This document shows positions 15,821 to 23,849 of a stretch of DNA of 64,000 nucleotides, one piece after another. The notes beneath the pieces are model-generated. The model was not told the origin of the DNA. It made no database searches and saw only the letters and a program-made list of their open reading frames with translations. This stretch comes from Ramlibacter alkalitolerans. Lineage in GTDB: Bacteria; Pseudomonadota; Gammaproteobacteria; Burkholderiales; Burkholderiaceae_C. The stretch lies in contig NZ_JAEQND010000013.1 of the NCBI RefSeq assembly GCF_016722765.1, positions 62,001 to 126,000 on the forward strand. Reading direction: 5' to 3'. A program made the translations under genes and the position numbers. Numbering within the stretch: the stretch's first letter is position 1; each line of letters starts with the position of its first letter.

Positions 15821-17040
15821 TGCAAAAGAACTTCTTCTACCGCGTGCACTTCCACGACCGCGTTCTCGGGCGCAAGCTGCACAAGGACTACTACATGACC
15901 TCGGAGAAGGAAGCCCGTCGCCGCGGCTTCGCCGAGTGCGGCGAGGTGCTGTCCGTCGAGCGGCGCTCGGAGTCGCTGTTTGCGCGCACGAAGTTCTCCA
16001 AGGACTACAAGCTGGTGTTCCTGAACGCGCTGCGTTTCCACGTCGAAGCAGGGGCGTCCGCGGGCAAGGCGCTGCAGCGCTTCATCGAGTCCGAGAGCAA
16101 TCCGAAGCTGCGTCTGAAGCTGCAGGGCGCGCTCGACATCCTGTCGCGCGGCGGCTCCTTCTCGGATGCGATGGACGCCCTGAACATGATGGACGGCGCG
16201 TCGCTGGCGCTCCTGAAGACTGGCGAGGCCACGGGCAGGCTGTCCGAAGCGGTGATTTCGTGCGCCGAACACCTGGAAAACAACAAGGCGTCCCGCCTGA
16301 TGCGGTACCTGAAGCTCAAGGCCATCGGCTGGGAGTTCTTCATGGGCTTCTCGGGTGTGCTGTCCGTGCCCGCTGCGCTCAAGCACCTGGAAGAAACGGG
16401 CCTGAAGACGGATGACGAGGCAAAGCTCGCGGCGTTCAAGGCGGCGATTGCGCACGCTCACCTGGTGACGAACGTCACCATCTGGGGCACGGCCCTGGTC
16501 TTCGCCCTGCTCACGCTCATCGTGGTCGCCTACTTCGAGGGCAGCGGCAAGTCTCGCGCCTTCGTGGAGCGGCTGCTGGACCGCATCCCGTTCATCAAGG
16601 CCATCCTGGTGGACTCCGCCATGTCGGAGTCGATGCAGGTCATGAGCCGGCTCATTCGAGGCCGCATCTCCTTCGGAGACGCCGTTCACCTCACGGTGAC
16701 GAACAACAAGAGCCCGCTGGTCAAGGAGTTCTGGGCGCGCGTGAATTCGCGCGTTGCACACGGCACGTCGTTGGCCAGGGCCGTTTCGGACGACCCGGCG
16801 CTCACGCACGACGAACAAGTTGTTCTTGCCGCGCACCAGGACATGAGCCAGTTCTCGCGCGCGCTCAAGCAGCTTAGCGACAACCGGTACCGCACATACG
16901 AGGCGGGCTGGGACCGGGCGGTGAAATTGTCCTTCTGGGCGATGCTGGGCTACATCGGCATCGTGCTGTTCATCGGGTACCTGGTGCTTTCCACGCAGGA
17001 CATGGGCATGGCGGGAACGATGGACAGCATCGGCAACTGA
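15820..17040 (+). CDS. pilR: Type IV pilus inner-membrane platform protein (PilR/GspF family)
   Basis: 406 residues with two GspF-type cytoplasmic helical domains (about 60-175 and 270-375) and three membrane helices (about 168-185, 218-240, 375-400). The motif LLKTGEATGRLSEAV near residue 130 is the family's G-E-x-G-x-L signature. It forms the rotating platform on which the ATPase acts. Translationally coupled to pilQ by a one-base overlap. A GC-rich hairpin follows. Confidence 0.92.
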   Translation: MQKNFFYRVHFHDRVLGRKLHKDYYMTSEKEARRRGFAECGEVLSVERRSESLFARTKFSKDYKLVFLNALRFHVEAGASAGKALQRFIESESNPKLRLKLQGALDILSRGGSFSDAMDALNMMDGASLALLKTGEATGRLSEAVISCAEHLENNKASRLMRYLKLKAIGWEFFMGFSGVLSVPAALKHLEETGLKTDDEAKLAAFKAAIAHAHLVTNVTIWGTALVFALLTLIVVAYFEGSGKSRAFVERLLDRIPFIKAILVDSAMSESMQVMSRLIRGRISFGDAVHLTVTNNKSPLVKEFWARVNSRVAHGTSLARAVSDDPALTHDEQVVLAAHQDMSQFSRALKQLSDNRYRTYEAGWDRAVKLSFWAMLGYIGIVLFIGYLVLSTQDMGMAGTMDSIGN

Positions 17041-17046
17041 GGTGAG

Positions 17047-17068
17047 GGGCGGGCTGGGCCCGCCCTTG
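17047..17068 (+). terminator. GC-rich hairpin after pilR, possible weak terminator
   Basis: GGGCGGGC (17047-17054 region) pairs with GCCCGCCC across a three-base loop, followed only by TTGCAA. Confidence 0.4.
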
Positions 17069-17069
17069 C

Positions 17070-17096
17070 AACGGCTGCCGGGGTAAATGGTCAGAT
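17070..17096 (+). promoter_or_regulatory. Type-B promoter motif
   Basis: AACGG (17070-17074), 16 bp ending in TGG, TCAGAT (17091-17096). A TATAC box follows at 17100-17104 and could be an alternative -10. Confidence 0.4.
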
Positions 17097-17116
17097 AGCT
17101 ATACACGAAGACTTCG

Positions 17117-18007
17117 ATGAGCACACCCCTCACCCTATTCAATCCGAGCCCGCTGGTGGGCGGCAAGGCCCTCAAGGGCCAACGGCCCGTGTTCGAGCCG
17201 GCCTACAACGCCGCGGCGCATGCGCTGGACGACAGCGAAATCCGGTTCGTCTTCGTGGAGCACGAGGGCGCTATCTGGTACCTGGCCGGGCGCAACAAGG
17301 ACTTCAACGTGCCGGGGGTGCTGGCCACCTCTCTGGTGTGCGCCTTGCCTGGTGCGAAGAATCATCGCGGCCCGGGGGCCTACGTGGCGCACACGTCCGA
17401 CGAGTCGGCCGTCGTGCTCACGACTGCCTCGGGCATCCAGACCCACGCAGGCTCGCGTGACGACGTGAGCCGCTTCATCGCCGAACGGGCGGCAGGCCTG
17501 GGCGTCTTCGACGTTTCGGCGGACGTGGCGCTGGCTGAGCCCTGGAAGACCGACGCCGGCATGGCGCGCGACTTCATCCGCAAGCTCGCGAGTCGCCTGC
17601 TCACACTGGCGGTGGGCGCTTTCGCAGTCCTCGCGGTCGGCGTCGTCGCTGTCAACGCGGCCAAGGCGTACCTCACCCCGGTGTCCACCCTGCACACGGA
17701 GCAGATTGAGGCGGAGTTCCGCCGTGCTGCTTCGGAGCTGGAGCGCCTGAAGCTGCAGCCCATTTACAAGCAGCTCAATGACATGCAGTCGCTCGCGACG
17801 CTTGCCGTGAGCCAGAAAGGCCGCCTGGTCTATTACCGCGTGGAGCGTACCGGCCATGCCACCTGGGCGCTCGAGCTGCCGGCGTATGTGCCGGCAAAGG
17901 TCTACGAGCGCCTGGACAGCAATGTGCGCGTCGAGCAGCTGCCCGGGGGCGCCACCATTTCTGTCACCAACGCTGCGCCCGCGGGCGAGCCGAAAGCTGC
18001 GCAATGA
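17117..18007 (+). CDS. Bitopic pilus assembly protein (PilO/GspL-like by position)
   Basis: 296 residues: a cytoplasmic N-domain of about 155 residues, one membrane helix (about 160-182, LLTLAVGAFAVLAVGVVAV), then a periplasmic coiled coil and small domain. That architecture matches pilus alignment subcomplex proteins such as R64 PilO or a GspL/PilN equivalent. No diagnostic motif was seen, so the name is positional. It overlaps the next gene by four bases, and that gene has the complementary layout of a short N-terminal anchor plus a periplasmic domain. Confidence 0.6.
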   Translation: MSTPLTLFNPSPLVGGKALKGQRPVFEPAYNAAAHALDDSEIRFVFVEHEGAIWYLAGRNKDFNVPGVLATSLVCALPGAKNHRGPGAYVAHTSDESAVVLTTASGIQTHAGSRDDVSRFIAERAAGLGVFDVSADVALAEPWKTDAGMARDFIRKLASRLLTLAVGAFAVLAVGVVAVNAAKAYLTPVSTLHTEQIEAEFRRAASELERLKLQPIYKQLNDMQSLATLAVSQKGRLVYYRVERTGHATWALELPAYVPAKVYERLDSNVRVEQLPGGATISVTNAAPAGEPKAAQ

Positions 18008-18579
18008 AGCTGCTCAAACACAACGCCATCTCCAAGTTCGAAGCCGGCGCAAGCGCCGGCCTGCTGGCGGTGCTGCTCGCCGTGAACGCGGTCGCTGTTG
18101 GATACCTCGCCAACGGCGTGCGCGACGTCATCATGCTCAAAAAGCAGACCGCAGTCCTGCCGGAGAGCCTGGCTGCCGCCAAGTCTTTTGCCGTGGAAGC
18201 CGCGCCCGTTTCACCGGCAGAACTGGCCGTGGTTGCTCAGACGCTTCGTGCGAGCTACTCCGGCCTGGACATCTCGGTGACCAAGGACAGCAAGCTGAGG
18301 GTTGCCGCCAAGAACCTCGAAGACTTCGAAATCTTCCGGCAGTCCATCTACGCGGTCGTTCCGCAGCTGCAGGGCGTGCGCTGGAAGGCCTCTGAGATGT
18401 GCTTGGGACCTTGCCCCGCCACCGCGGCGCATCAGGGCAAGGTGCAAAGCGTCGCCGAGGCGGCGAGCAGCCAAGGCGCGCTGACCATCACGCTGAACGC
18501 GGAGCGTCTTGGGGTTGCTGGTGCTGCGCCTGCCGCCGCTCCCGCGCCGGAAACGCCCGCCGGCGCTGCGGCGCAGTGA
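18004..18579 (+). CDS. Bitopic pilus assembly protein (GspM/PilO-like layout)
   Basis: 191 residues with an N-terminal membrane helix (about 17-38), a coiled stretch, and a small periplasmic domain (about 65-165) containing SGLDISVTKDSKLRVAAKNLEDFEIF. This ferredoxin-like strand-helix pattern is typical of GspM/PilO partners. One C-x-x-x-C pair (MCLGPC) may form a disulfide. The C-terminus is alanine/proline-rich. Coupled to the preceding gene by ATGA overlap. Confidence 0.6.
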   Translation: MKLLKHNAISKFEAGASAGLLAVLLAVNAVAVGYLANGVRDVIMLKKQTAVLPESLAAAKSFAVEAAPVSPAELAVVAQTLRASYSGLDISVTKDSKLRVAAKNLEDFEIFRQSIYAVVPQLQGVRWKASEMCLGPCPATAAHQGKVQSVAEAASSQGALTITLNAERLGVAGAAPAAAPAPETPAGAAAQ

Positions 18580-18606
18580 GCGCGCGCGAAGTGCTATACG
18601 GCGTGC

Positions 18607-18633
18607 AACACATGTCTGGGGCGGTGGTCTGAA
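18607..18633 (+). promoter_or_regulatory. Type-B promoter motif of the pilin gene
   Basis: AACAC (18607-18611), 16 bp ending in GGTGG, TCTGAA (18628-18633), 58 bp before the pilin ATG. Confidence 0.65.
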
Positions 18634-18691
18634 GTGCCATGGACGCGCACTGGGTGCGTTCATACAACCCAATCCACATAGGGACCTCAAC

Positions 18692-19252
18692 ATGAAATTC
18701 ACCGCCCGCAAGAACGCCCAGAAGGGCTCCGTCCTCGCCATCGTGCTGCTCGTCCTCGCCGTCATCGGCGTGGCCGCGGCGTATTTCTCGTCCGACGCCG
18801 CGGGCGGTGGCAGCGCCGACAAGCAGTCCGACAAGGGCACGGCCTCGACCGTCCTGAGCCAGATGGCCTCGGCTGCGAACTCCGCGCGCCTCGGTGTCGC
18901 CGACAACGACTTCGACCTGGCCTCGATGACCTACAGCAACCTGCTCGCCAAGGGCGCCGCTGCTGCTGCGCCGGCGAAGAGCACGAGCGCCGCGACCCCC
19001 GGCTCCTATGCCGTGAGCACGAACACCGCCGCTGCCGACGGCAAGTCGCACTACCTGGTGAACGTGGACCTCGGCCTGGCCGCCGACGCGAAGGCTGGCC
19101 GCGTGTGCTCCGCCATCAACGAAGCCGCGGGCGCCACGACCGCGCTGGCCAGCGTGACGACCGTCACCGGCGCGCTGGACGCGAACGTGAACGTGGGCTG
19201 CGTCGCCACCGGCACGAAGTTCACCGCCTTCACGGAAATCGACCGCATCTAA
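18692..19252 (+). CDS. pilS: Probable major type IV prepilin (PilS-like)
   Basis: 186 residues. The N-terminus MKFTARKNAQKG is a short basic leader before a hydrophobic helix SVLAIVLLVLAVIGVAAAYF; cleavage after G12 by the prepilin peptidase at 2291 is expected. The glutamate usually at mature position 5 is not there (SVLAI), which is atypical. The C-terminal half has two cysteines (RVCSAI and VGCVAT) that would close the usual disulfide loop. It has its own strong type-B promoter and is flanked by terminators, consistent with high, independent expression of a main subunit. Confidence 0.78.
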   Translation: MKFTARKNAQKGSVLAIVLLVLAVIGVAAAYFSSDAAGGGSADKQSDKGTASTVLSQMASAANSARLGVADNDFDLASMTYSNLLAKGAAAAAPAKSTSAATPGSYAVSTNTAAADGKSHYLVNVDLGLAADAKAGRVCSAINEAAGATTALASVTTVTGALDANVNVGCVATGTKFTAFTEIDRI

Positions 19253-19290
19253 GGCACGAGGGGCTCCTCGCCCCTTCCTTGATGAACCAG

Positions 19291-19314
19291 AAGGGCCCCC
19301 CGGGGCCCTTTTGT
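19291..19314 (+). terminator. Terminator after the pilin gene
   Basis: AAGGGCCCC, CC, GGGGCCCTT followed by TTTTGT. A first hairpin AGGGGC/GCCCCT lies at 19259-19276, giving a tandem terminator. Confidence 0.8.
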
Positions 19315-19321
19315 GCTGCCT

Positions 19322-19348
19322 CACACTTCTCGGGTGCGGTGGTCTAAA
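19322..19348 (+). promoter_or_regulatory. Type-B promoter motif of the minor pilin/adhesin operon
   Basis: CACAC (19322-19326), 16 bp ending in GGTGG, TCTAAA (19343-19348), 25 bp before ATG 19374. Confidence 0.6.
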
Positions 19349-19373
19349 GGCGAGCAACCCCGTCGACCGCCCA

Positions 19374-19964
19374 ATGACCCACTCTCGCTTCCAATTTTCT
19401 CGTCCTTCCCGCCAGCGCGGCGCGCTGATGGTGGTCATTTTGTCCATCATGGCACTTATCGCGACCATTACCGCCTTCGTCGTCGCGAGCTCCCAGTCCA
19501 ACTACGGCCGCAGCCAGAAGCAACAGACGAACACGCTGGCCGCCAGCCTGATGAATCAGGGCGCAGCGCTGCTCCAGACCGCAAGTGTCCTCATTGCCGA
19601 AGGCACTTCACCCGCTGCCATCACCCTCGATGCGACTGCAACGGGTCTCTTCGGCCCGAGCGGCATTTCACTGCCTAACCAGCCTGCCGCCCTGTACGCC
19701 ACCGGCGCTGCGACCAAAGGCTGGCAGGCGGCTGTCAACAAGTCCATCGCAGTCACAGGCAAGGGAACGACCGCCGTCGACGAGCTGTTCACGAACGTCG
19801 GCATTGCCACCGATGTCTGCAAGGTCGTCAACTCCAAGGTCAACGGTCTGAGCTCGATTCCGGCGCAGGCGAGCCTCACTACGACCTACTCCTGGTCCAG
19901 CGGGTGCTATTCGCGCGCGGGTGACGGCTTGAACGTGTTCTTCGTGCTGTTTCGCGCGATGTGA
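19374..19964 (+). CDS. Minor pilin-like protein
   Basis: 196 residues. Basic leader MTHSRFQFSRPSRQRG followed by ALMVVILSIMALIATITAFVV gives a prepilin-like N-terminus with a G before the hydrophobic helix; again no glutamate at mature position 5. Two cysteines (DVCKVV and SGCYSR) near the C-terminus. It opens an operon of six closely spaced or overlapping genes ending at 25880 and is probably the first minor pilin of that tip or initiation complex. Confidence 0.65.
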   Translation: MTHSRFQFSRPSRQRGALMVVILSIMALIATITAFVVASSQSNYGRSQKQQTNTLAASLMNQGAALLQTASVLIAEGTSPAAITLDATATGLFGPSGISLPNQPAALYATGAATKGWQAAVNKSIAVTGKGTTAVDELFTNVGIATDVCKVVNSKVNGLSSIPAQASLTTTYSWSSGCYSRAGDGLNVFFVLFRAM

Positions 19965-19973
19965 GGGCGGCCA

Positions 19974-20567
19974 ATGCTGACCTACATCCTGCTCGCAATG
20001 GCCGTTATCGGCGCCCTGGTCTCCACCCTGGTCCCAGGCGACGCCGGGGTGTCAATGGGCCAGCGCATTCGGGAGCAACCGCTGTACGCACCGGTTGTGA
20101 GGCGCCTGTTCGACATCCAGGCGGAGTGGGCGGCCTGCTCCAACGCAGCGAGCCCGTGCGCTGCCTCGCGGGGAGCCGTCGAAGCGCAGGCGCCGGTCGT
20201 CGTGGCCACGGACCTCATTGCCTCGAACGCGCGGCTGTTCGACAACGCCAGCGGCACCTGCGCGGCTCTGAAGACATGGGCATCCGACGCGGACGTCTGC
20301 GGCGGCACGACGCACCCTGCTGCTGCGCTGGCTGTTGCCTATACGGTGACCGGCAGCTGCTATTCGAGCGGCGTGTACGTGGCAGCGGACTGCCTTCCGG
20401 GCGGTTTCGCAGTCCGTGCAAAGCTGGTGTGGGTAGCCGCCAATGACACGGTGTCGTCCACCGACGCGGCCCTCACCAAAGCAATGTCCTTCTTTTCGAC
20501 AAAGGTGCCTTCGTCGGTCGTGGACCCGTCGAATGCCACCGCTACGGTCTACGGAGCGCAGCAATGA
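19974..20567 (+). CDS. Secreted protein with a leaderless pilin-like N-terminus
   Basis: 197 residues. It starts directly with the hydrophobic helix MLTYILLAMAVIGALVSTLVPG and has no basic leader, a feature shared with the four genes that follow. The exported part contains six cysteines in pairs (AACSNAASPC, GTCAAL, ADVCGG, GSCYSS, DCLPGG), suggesting disulfides. No family recognised. Its stop overlaps the next start by four bases. Confidence 0.65.
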   Translation: MLTYILLAMAVIGALVSTLVPGDAGVSMGQRIREQPLYAPVVRRLFDIQAEWAACSNAASPCAASRGAVEAQAPVVVATDLIASNARLFDNASGTCAALKTWASDADVCGGTTHPAAALAVAYTVTGSCYSSGVYVAADCLPGGFAVRAKLVWVAANDTVSSTDAALTKAMSFFSTKVPSSVVDPSNATATVYGAQQ

Positions 20568-22204
20568 TTGGCTACATCGTCGGCGCGCTGATGCTCATGA
20601 GCATCGTGCTTGGCACCTTCGGCCCGAAGGTGATGCAGGCGTTCGTGCCCGCGGCGGGTACTGCGAAACAGCTTGAGGTGCTCGACCAGCTGAGGCAGCT
20701 CGCGCCGCAGCTTGCGCTCAATGGATTCGGTTCCACCTTTCCAACGCCTGGCCGATGGACGTGCTCCACGGGTGCCGCAGGCGCCGGGCTGTGGTCGTGT
20801 GTCCCCGCCTTCGCGGTCAGCACAAGCCTTGCACCTTCCGAATACGTTATCTGCCCGTACTGGCAAGGCTACAGGAGCTTTCCAGGCAGCGACGCCGCGA
20901 GCGGTCAGCCTAAGACGCCCCTTTGGACCGGCTATGGCCGCGGCTATCCCGGATTCAGCGGCCTGCAGGCGCCTTATGACACCAGAGGCGCCACTATCCG
21001 CATGCGCGCTTCCCTGCGCATCATCCACCGCGGCGCCGACAAGAAATTCTCGACGAACTGCCAAACCACTTCGGCCAGCGTGGCGGGCGATGACATCGAG
21101 CTGGACCTGCAGTCCACCAACATTGCCGCAATCCGCACGGGCGCCGGCTACAAGGCGCCGGTGGACGACATCAGCACGGTCGCTTCGCCGCAGCTGAATG
21201 ACGTCCGGCTTGAGCGCTCGTCGAACATGCTCAAAATCTACACGTCGTCGGGCTGGCAGCCGCTCGCACCCGGTGAGGCACCCGCACCGGCATCCGCGCC
21301 CTATTCGCCAACGTCGTGCCGCACCGCCGGGTACATCCCGGTCGCGGCAACAACTCTCGCGGACGGCAGCATCGAGCCAGGCTTCTGCGTGAGCAAGTTC
21401 GAAGGCGGCTTCGCAGGGTCCCCGGACACGGCGGAAAATCTGTGCAAGGCGCAGCAGGGAAAGGCCCTCATTTCCGGCCGCCAGTGGATGGCAATCGCCA
21501 ACCAAGCGGCCCAGGACAGCCGCAACTGGACGAGCGGCGTGGTTGGTCAAGGCGCTCTCATACGCGGACACAGCGACGGAGCAGCTGCAGCGCCGGTGGG
21601 CGGCGACAACATCCTGACGAACCAGCCGGCAGATGCCGACGGCTACAACGGGACAGGCAATGCCTCTCCTAGCGACCAGCGGCGCACGCTGTACCTCTCG
21701 AACGGCCAAGTCATCTGGGACTTCTCGGGAAACCGCGCGGAGTGGACGACGGAGCGCTTCCTGCGAGCTGCCGCACCCATCGCGTTCGCGGACGGCCCGG
21801 ACTACACCGCCAACGCCTTCCAGGCCGGCGTTGCCGGCGCTCCCGACAAGACCCTGTGCCGCTATTTCACACCCGGCGACTTCTACGTGGGCTGCGCGCA
21901 GGGCCCCGCCGGAACGGCACTCACGCTGCAAGGACTGCTGCCTGCCTACGCCAGGCCGACAGCAGTGCCCGCAGGAGACACCTACGCCATGAATCTGGGC
22001 GTGCTCAAGCGCGCCTCGCTGGCCGCGAGCACGACTTACCTGGATTACGGTGCGTTGCGCGGCGGCCGTCTCACTTCGCAAACGCTCGGTCGGCTCGGGG
22101 GCGTGTTCGAACTCGAGCTCCTGAAGTATTACAGCAGCGCGGCTGGCTCCTATGCGGCGGGCGCTAACCAGGACTACGGCTATCGCTGCGTGGAGACCTA
22201 CTGA
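20564..22204 (+). CDS. Pilus-associated protein with C-terminal FGE/C-type-lectin-like domain (1 of 3)
   Basis: 546 residues. Leaderless hydrophobic N-terminus (MIGYIVGALMLMSIVLGTFG), then a PilV-like exported region to about residue 250. The C-terminal part reads as a formylglycine-generating-enzyme/sulfatase-modifying fold: TTLADGSIEPGFCVSKFEGG (about 260-280), ISGRQWMAIANQA (about 305), VIWDFSGNRAEWT (about 383-395) and the terminal GYRCVETY. These match the W-E-Y-A-A, D-M-x-G-N-x-x-E-W and G-F-R-C landmarks of that family. The fold serves as a ligand-binding lectin in several adhesins; enzymatic activity is doubtful. One-base overlap with the next gene. Confidence 0.75.
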   Translation: MIGYIVGALMLMSIVLGTFGPKVMQAFVPAAGTAKQLEVLDQLRQLAPQLALNGFGSTFPTPGRWTCSTGAAGAGLWSCVPAFAVSTSLAPSEYVICPYWQGYRSFPGSDAASGQPKTPLWTGYGRGYPGFSGLQAPYDTRGATIRMRASLRIIHRGADKKFSTNCQTTSASVAGDDIELDLQSTNIAAIRTGAGYKAPVDDISTVASPQLNDVRLERSSNMLKIYTSSGWQPLAPGEAPAPASAPYSPTSCRTAGYIPVAATTLADGSIEPGFCVSKFEGGFAGSPDTAENLCKAQQGKALISGRQWMAIANQAAQDSRNWTSGVVGQGALIRGHSDGAAAAPVGGDNILTNQPADADGYNGTGNASPSDQRRTLYLSNGQVIWDFSGNRAEWTTERFLRAAAPIAFADGPDYTANAFQAGVAGAPDKTLCRYFTPGDFYVGCAQGPAGTALTLQGLLPAYARPTAVPAGDTYAMNLGVLKRASLAASTTYLDYGALRGGRLTSQTLGRLGGVFELELLKYYSSAAGSYAAGANQDYGYRCVETY

Positions 22205-23829
22205 TGTACGCGGCACTCATTCTCCTGGTGGCGGCTCTCATGGCGAGCTTCGGCCTGTCCATGCGTACTCACGTGGCTGCAGAAACGCAGCTCGAGGTGC
22301 GCCTTTCGCGCGACGTCTCGACCGGCTACAGCTACATGTCAAGTACGGCGGTAGTCACCACGGATACGCTCTCCAATGTAGTGGACTACGTGCTGGCGAA
22401 TTCGAAAACGGATTCAGCGGGGGTCATCATCCCGCCGACGGCTGCCACAGGCACTGACGTGTGGGGCCGATACCTGCGGGCCTGCTTCGCAAACCGCAGT
22501 GACGTCGGCGACGCGGCGTTCGGCAGTTTCTGGTGGAGCACCAGCTACGGTCAAGCTGTGAACCTGCCCAATACGGTGTCCTCGATGACGGCCACCGTGT
22601 GGCAGCCGGTGTACCTGGTTCAATCCTCGGGAGCCAGTGGGGTGTTCAGCAAGACCTGCTCACAGGCCCTGCAGACCAACGCCAGCGTGCTTCAGGCGGA
22701 CACGGCGAATCCCGTGGTCCTGATGCTCCATCCGAAGGCCAACGCGCCCCTGCCGGTGCTTGGCGCTAACCCTTACTTCCGGGACTCGGTTCGCCAGAAA
22801 TCCGTGCTCGATGCAATGCAGGGTCGCACTGACGGAGAGGTCCGTCTCGCAGTCGTGGAGAAGACCCTTTATCGGTGGGATGCGGCGGCGTCGAAGTGGG
22901 TGGCATTGAGCAAGCCGGCGGCGGCGCTTCCGAGCTGCCCGGCGGGCTGGGTGGCCGTTCCCGAGACGACGCTGGCGAATGGCCTGTTCGTCCCGGCGTT
23001 CTGCGTTACTTCCGGCGAGGTCCAATCCGGGGAGTCCGCGGAAAGCGCCTCTCCCATTCCGCTTGCAACAGGGCTCGCTACAAATGGCGCGCCTGCCACT
23101 CCATCTGTTGCGCTGTTCGACGAGGCGAAGACGATGTGCACCGCGCTTTCGTCCGCGCGCGGCCAGGTCATCTCCGATTCCCAGTGGGAGTCCATCCTGG
23201 CGCAGCTGCGCCTTGACGCGCGCAACATCACCGCCGCCGGCGACATGGCGCGTGGAGTGTCGGTAACGGCCGCGAGAGACCTCGGCTACTACGACAAGGG
23301 CTACGCCCAACCCTTTGGTGCTTCCAACTGCAGCACCAGGACGTCCGCTGTGGATACCCAGCGCGACCTGTGCCTCGGCGACCAGGTGATTTGGGACTTC
23401 GCTGGCAACCTTTCCGAGTGGGTCTACACGGGGCCCAACGGTCTGTCGGACCTGGTGACGCTCAACTACTCGACGAAAACGGCGACCCTGACCGGCAAGG
23501 CGGTGGTCCCGCCGGCGTCGCCGGGTTACTGCGACCTGAGTGCTGCGACCTGCACCGCGAGTGGCGGCTCCTACTCCCTGGCGAATCTGTTCAACAAAAA
23601 GGGCCTGTGGGCTGTCTATACGAAGACCGGCGTGTACGCGGTGCAGTACGGCACGGGCGCCTATTACACGGTTGCGTCGACCCAGGTGATGCGCGGCGGT
23701 GGCGGCCTGTTGCAAGACGACAAGGCGGCTGTCGCCGACACGCGTCCTTACGGCCCTGGCAGCTACGAGCTGGCCGCGGGCGGCTCCGCCCGCGCCGGCG
23801 TGCGCTGCACCATGCCGCCGCTGCAGTAA
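22204..23829 (+). CDS. Pilus-associated protein with C-terminal FGE/C-type-lectin-like domain (2 of 3)
   Basis: 541 residues with the same plan as its neighbours: hydrophobic leaderless start (MYAALILLVAALMASFGLSM), a variable N-terminal half, and a C-terminal domain beginning WVAVPETTLANGLFVPAFCV (about 250-268). ISDSQWESILAQ, VIWDFAGNLSEWVYTG (about 393-408), a glycine-rich MRGGGG segment and GVRCTMPPLQ at the end follow. The N-terminal halves of the three proteins are not obviously alike, so the set may be tip adhesins of different specificity on a shared scaffold domain. Confidence 0.75.
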   Translation: MYAALILLVAALMASFGLSMRTHVAAETQLEVRLSRDVSTGYSYMSSTAVVTTDTLSNVVDYVLANSKTDSAGVIIPPTAATGTDVWGRYLRACFANRSDVGDAAFGSFWWSTSYGQAVNLPNTVSSMTATVWQPVYLVQSSGASGVFSKTCSQALQTNASVLQADTANPVVLMLHPKANAPLPVLGANPYFRDSVRQKSVLDAMQGRTDGEVRLAVVEKTLYRWDAAASKWVALSKPAAALPSCPAGWVAVPETTLANGLFVPAFCVTSGEVQSGESAESASPIPLATGLATNGAPATPSVALFDEAKTMCTALSSARGQVISDSQWESILAQLRLDARNITAAGDMARGVSVTAARDLGYYDKGYAQPFGASNCSTRTSAVDTQRDLCLGDQVIWDFAGNLSEWVYTGPNGLSDLVTLNYSTKTATLTGKAVVPPASPGYCDLSAATCTASGGSYSLANLFNKKGLWAVYTKTGVYAVQYGTGAYYTVASTQVMRGGGGLLQDDKAAVADTRPYGPGSYELAAGGSARAGVRCTMPPLQ

Positions 23830-23849
23830 TCGCAAAGCGAGAAAGCAAG

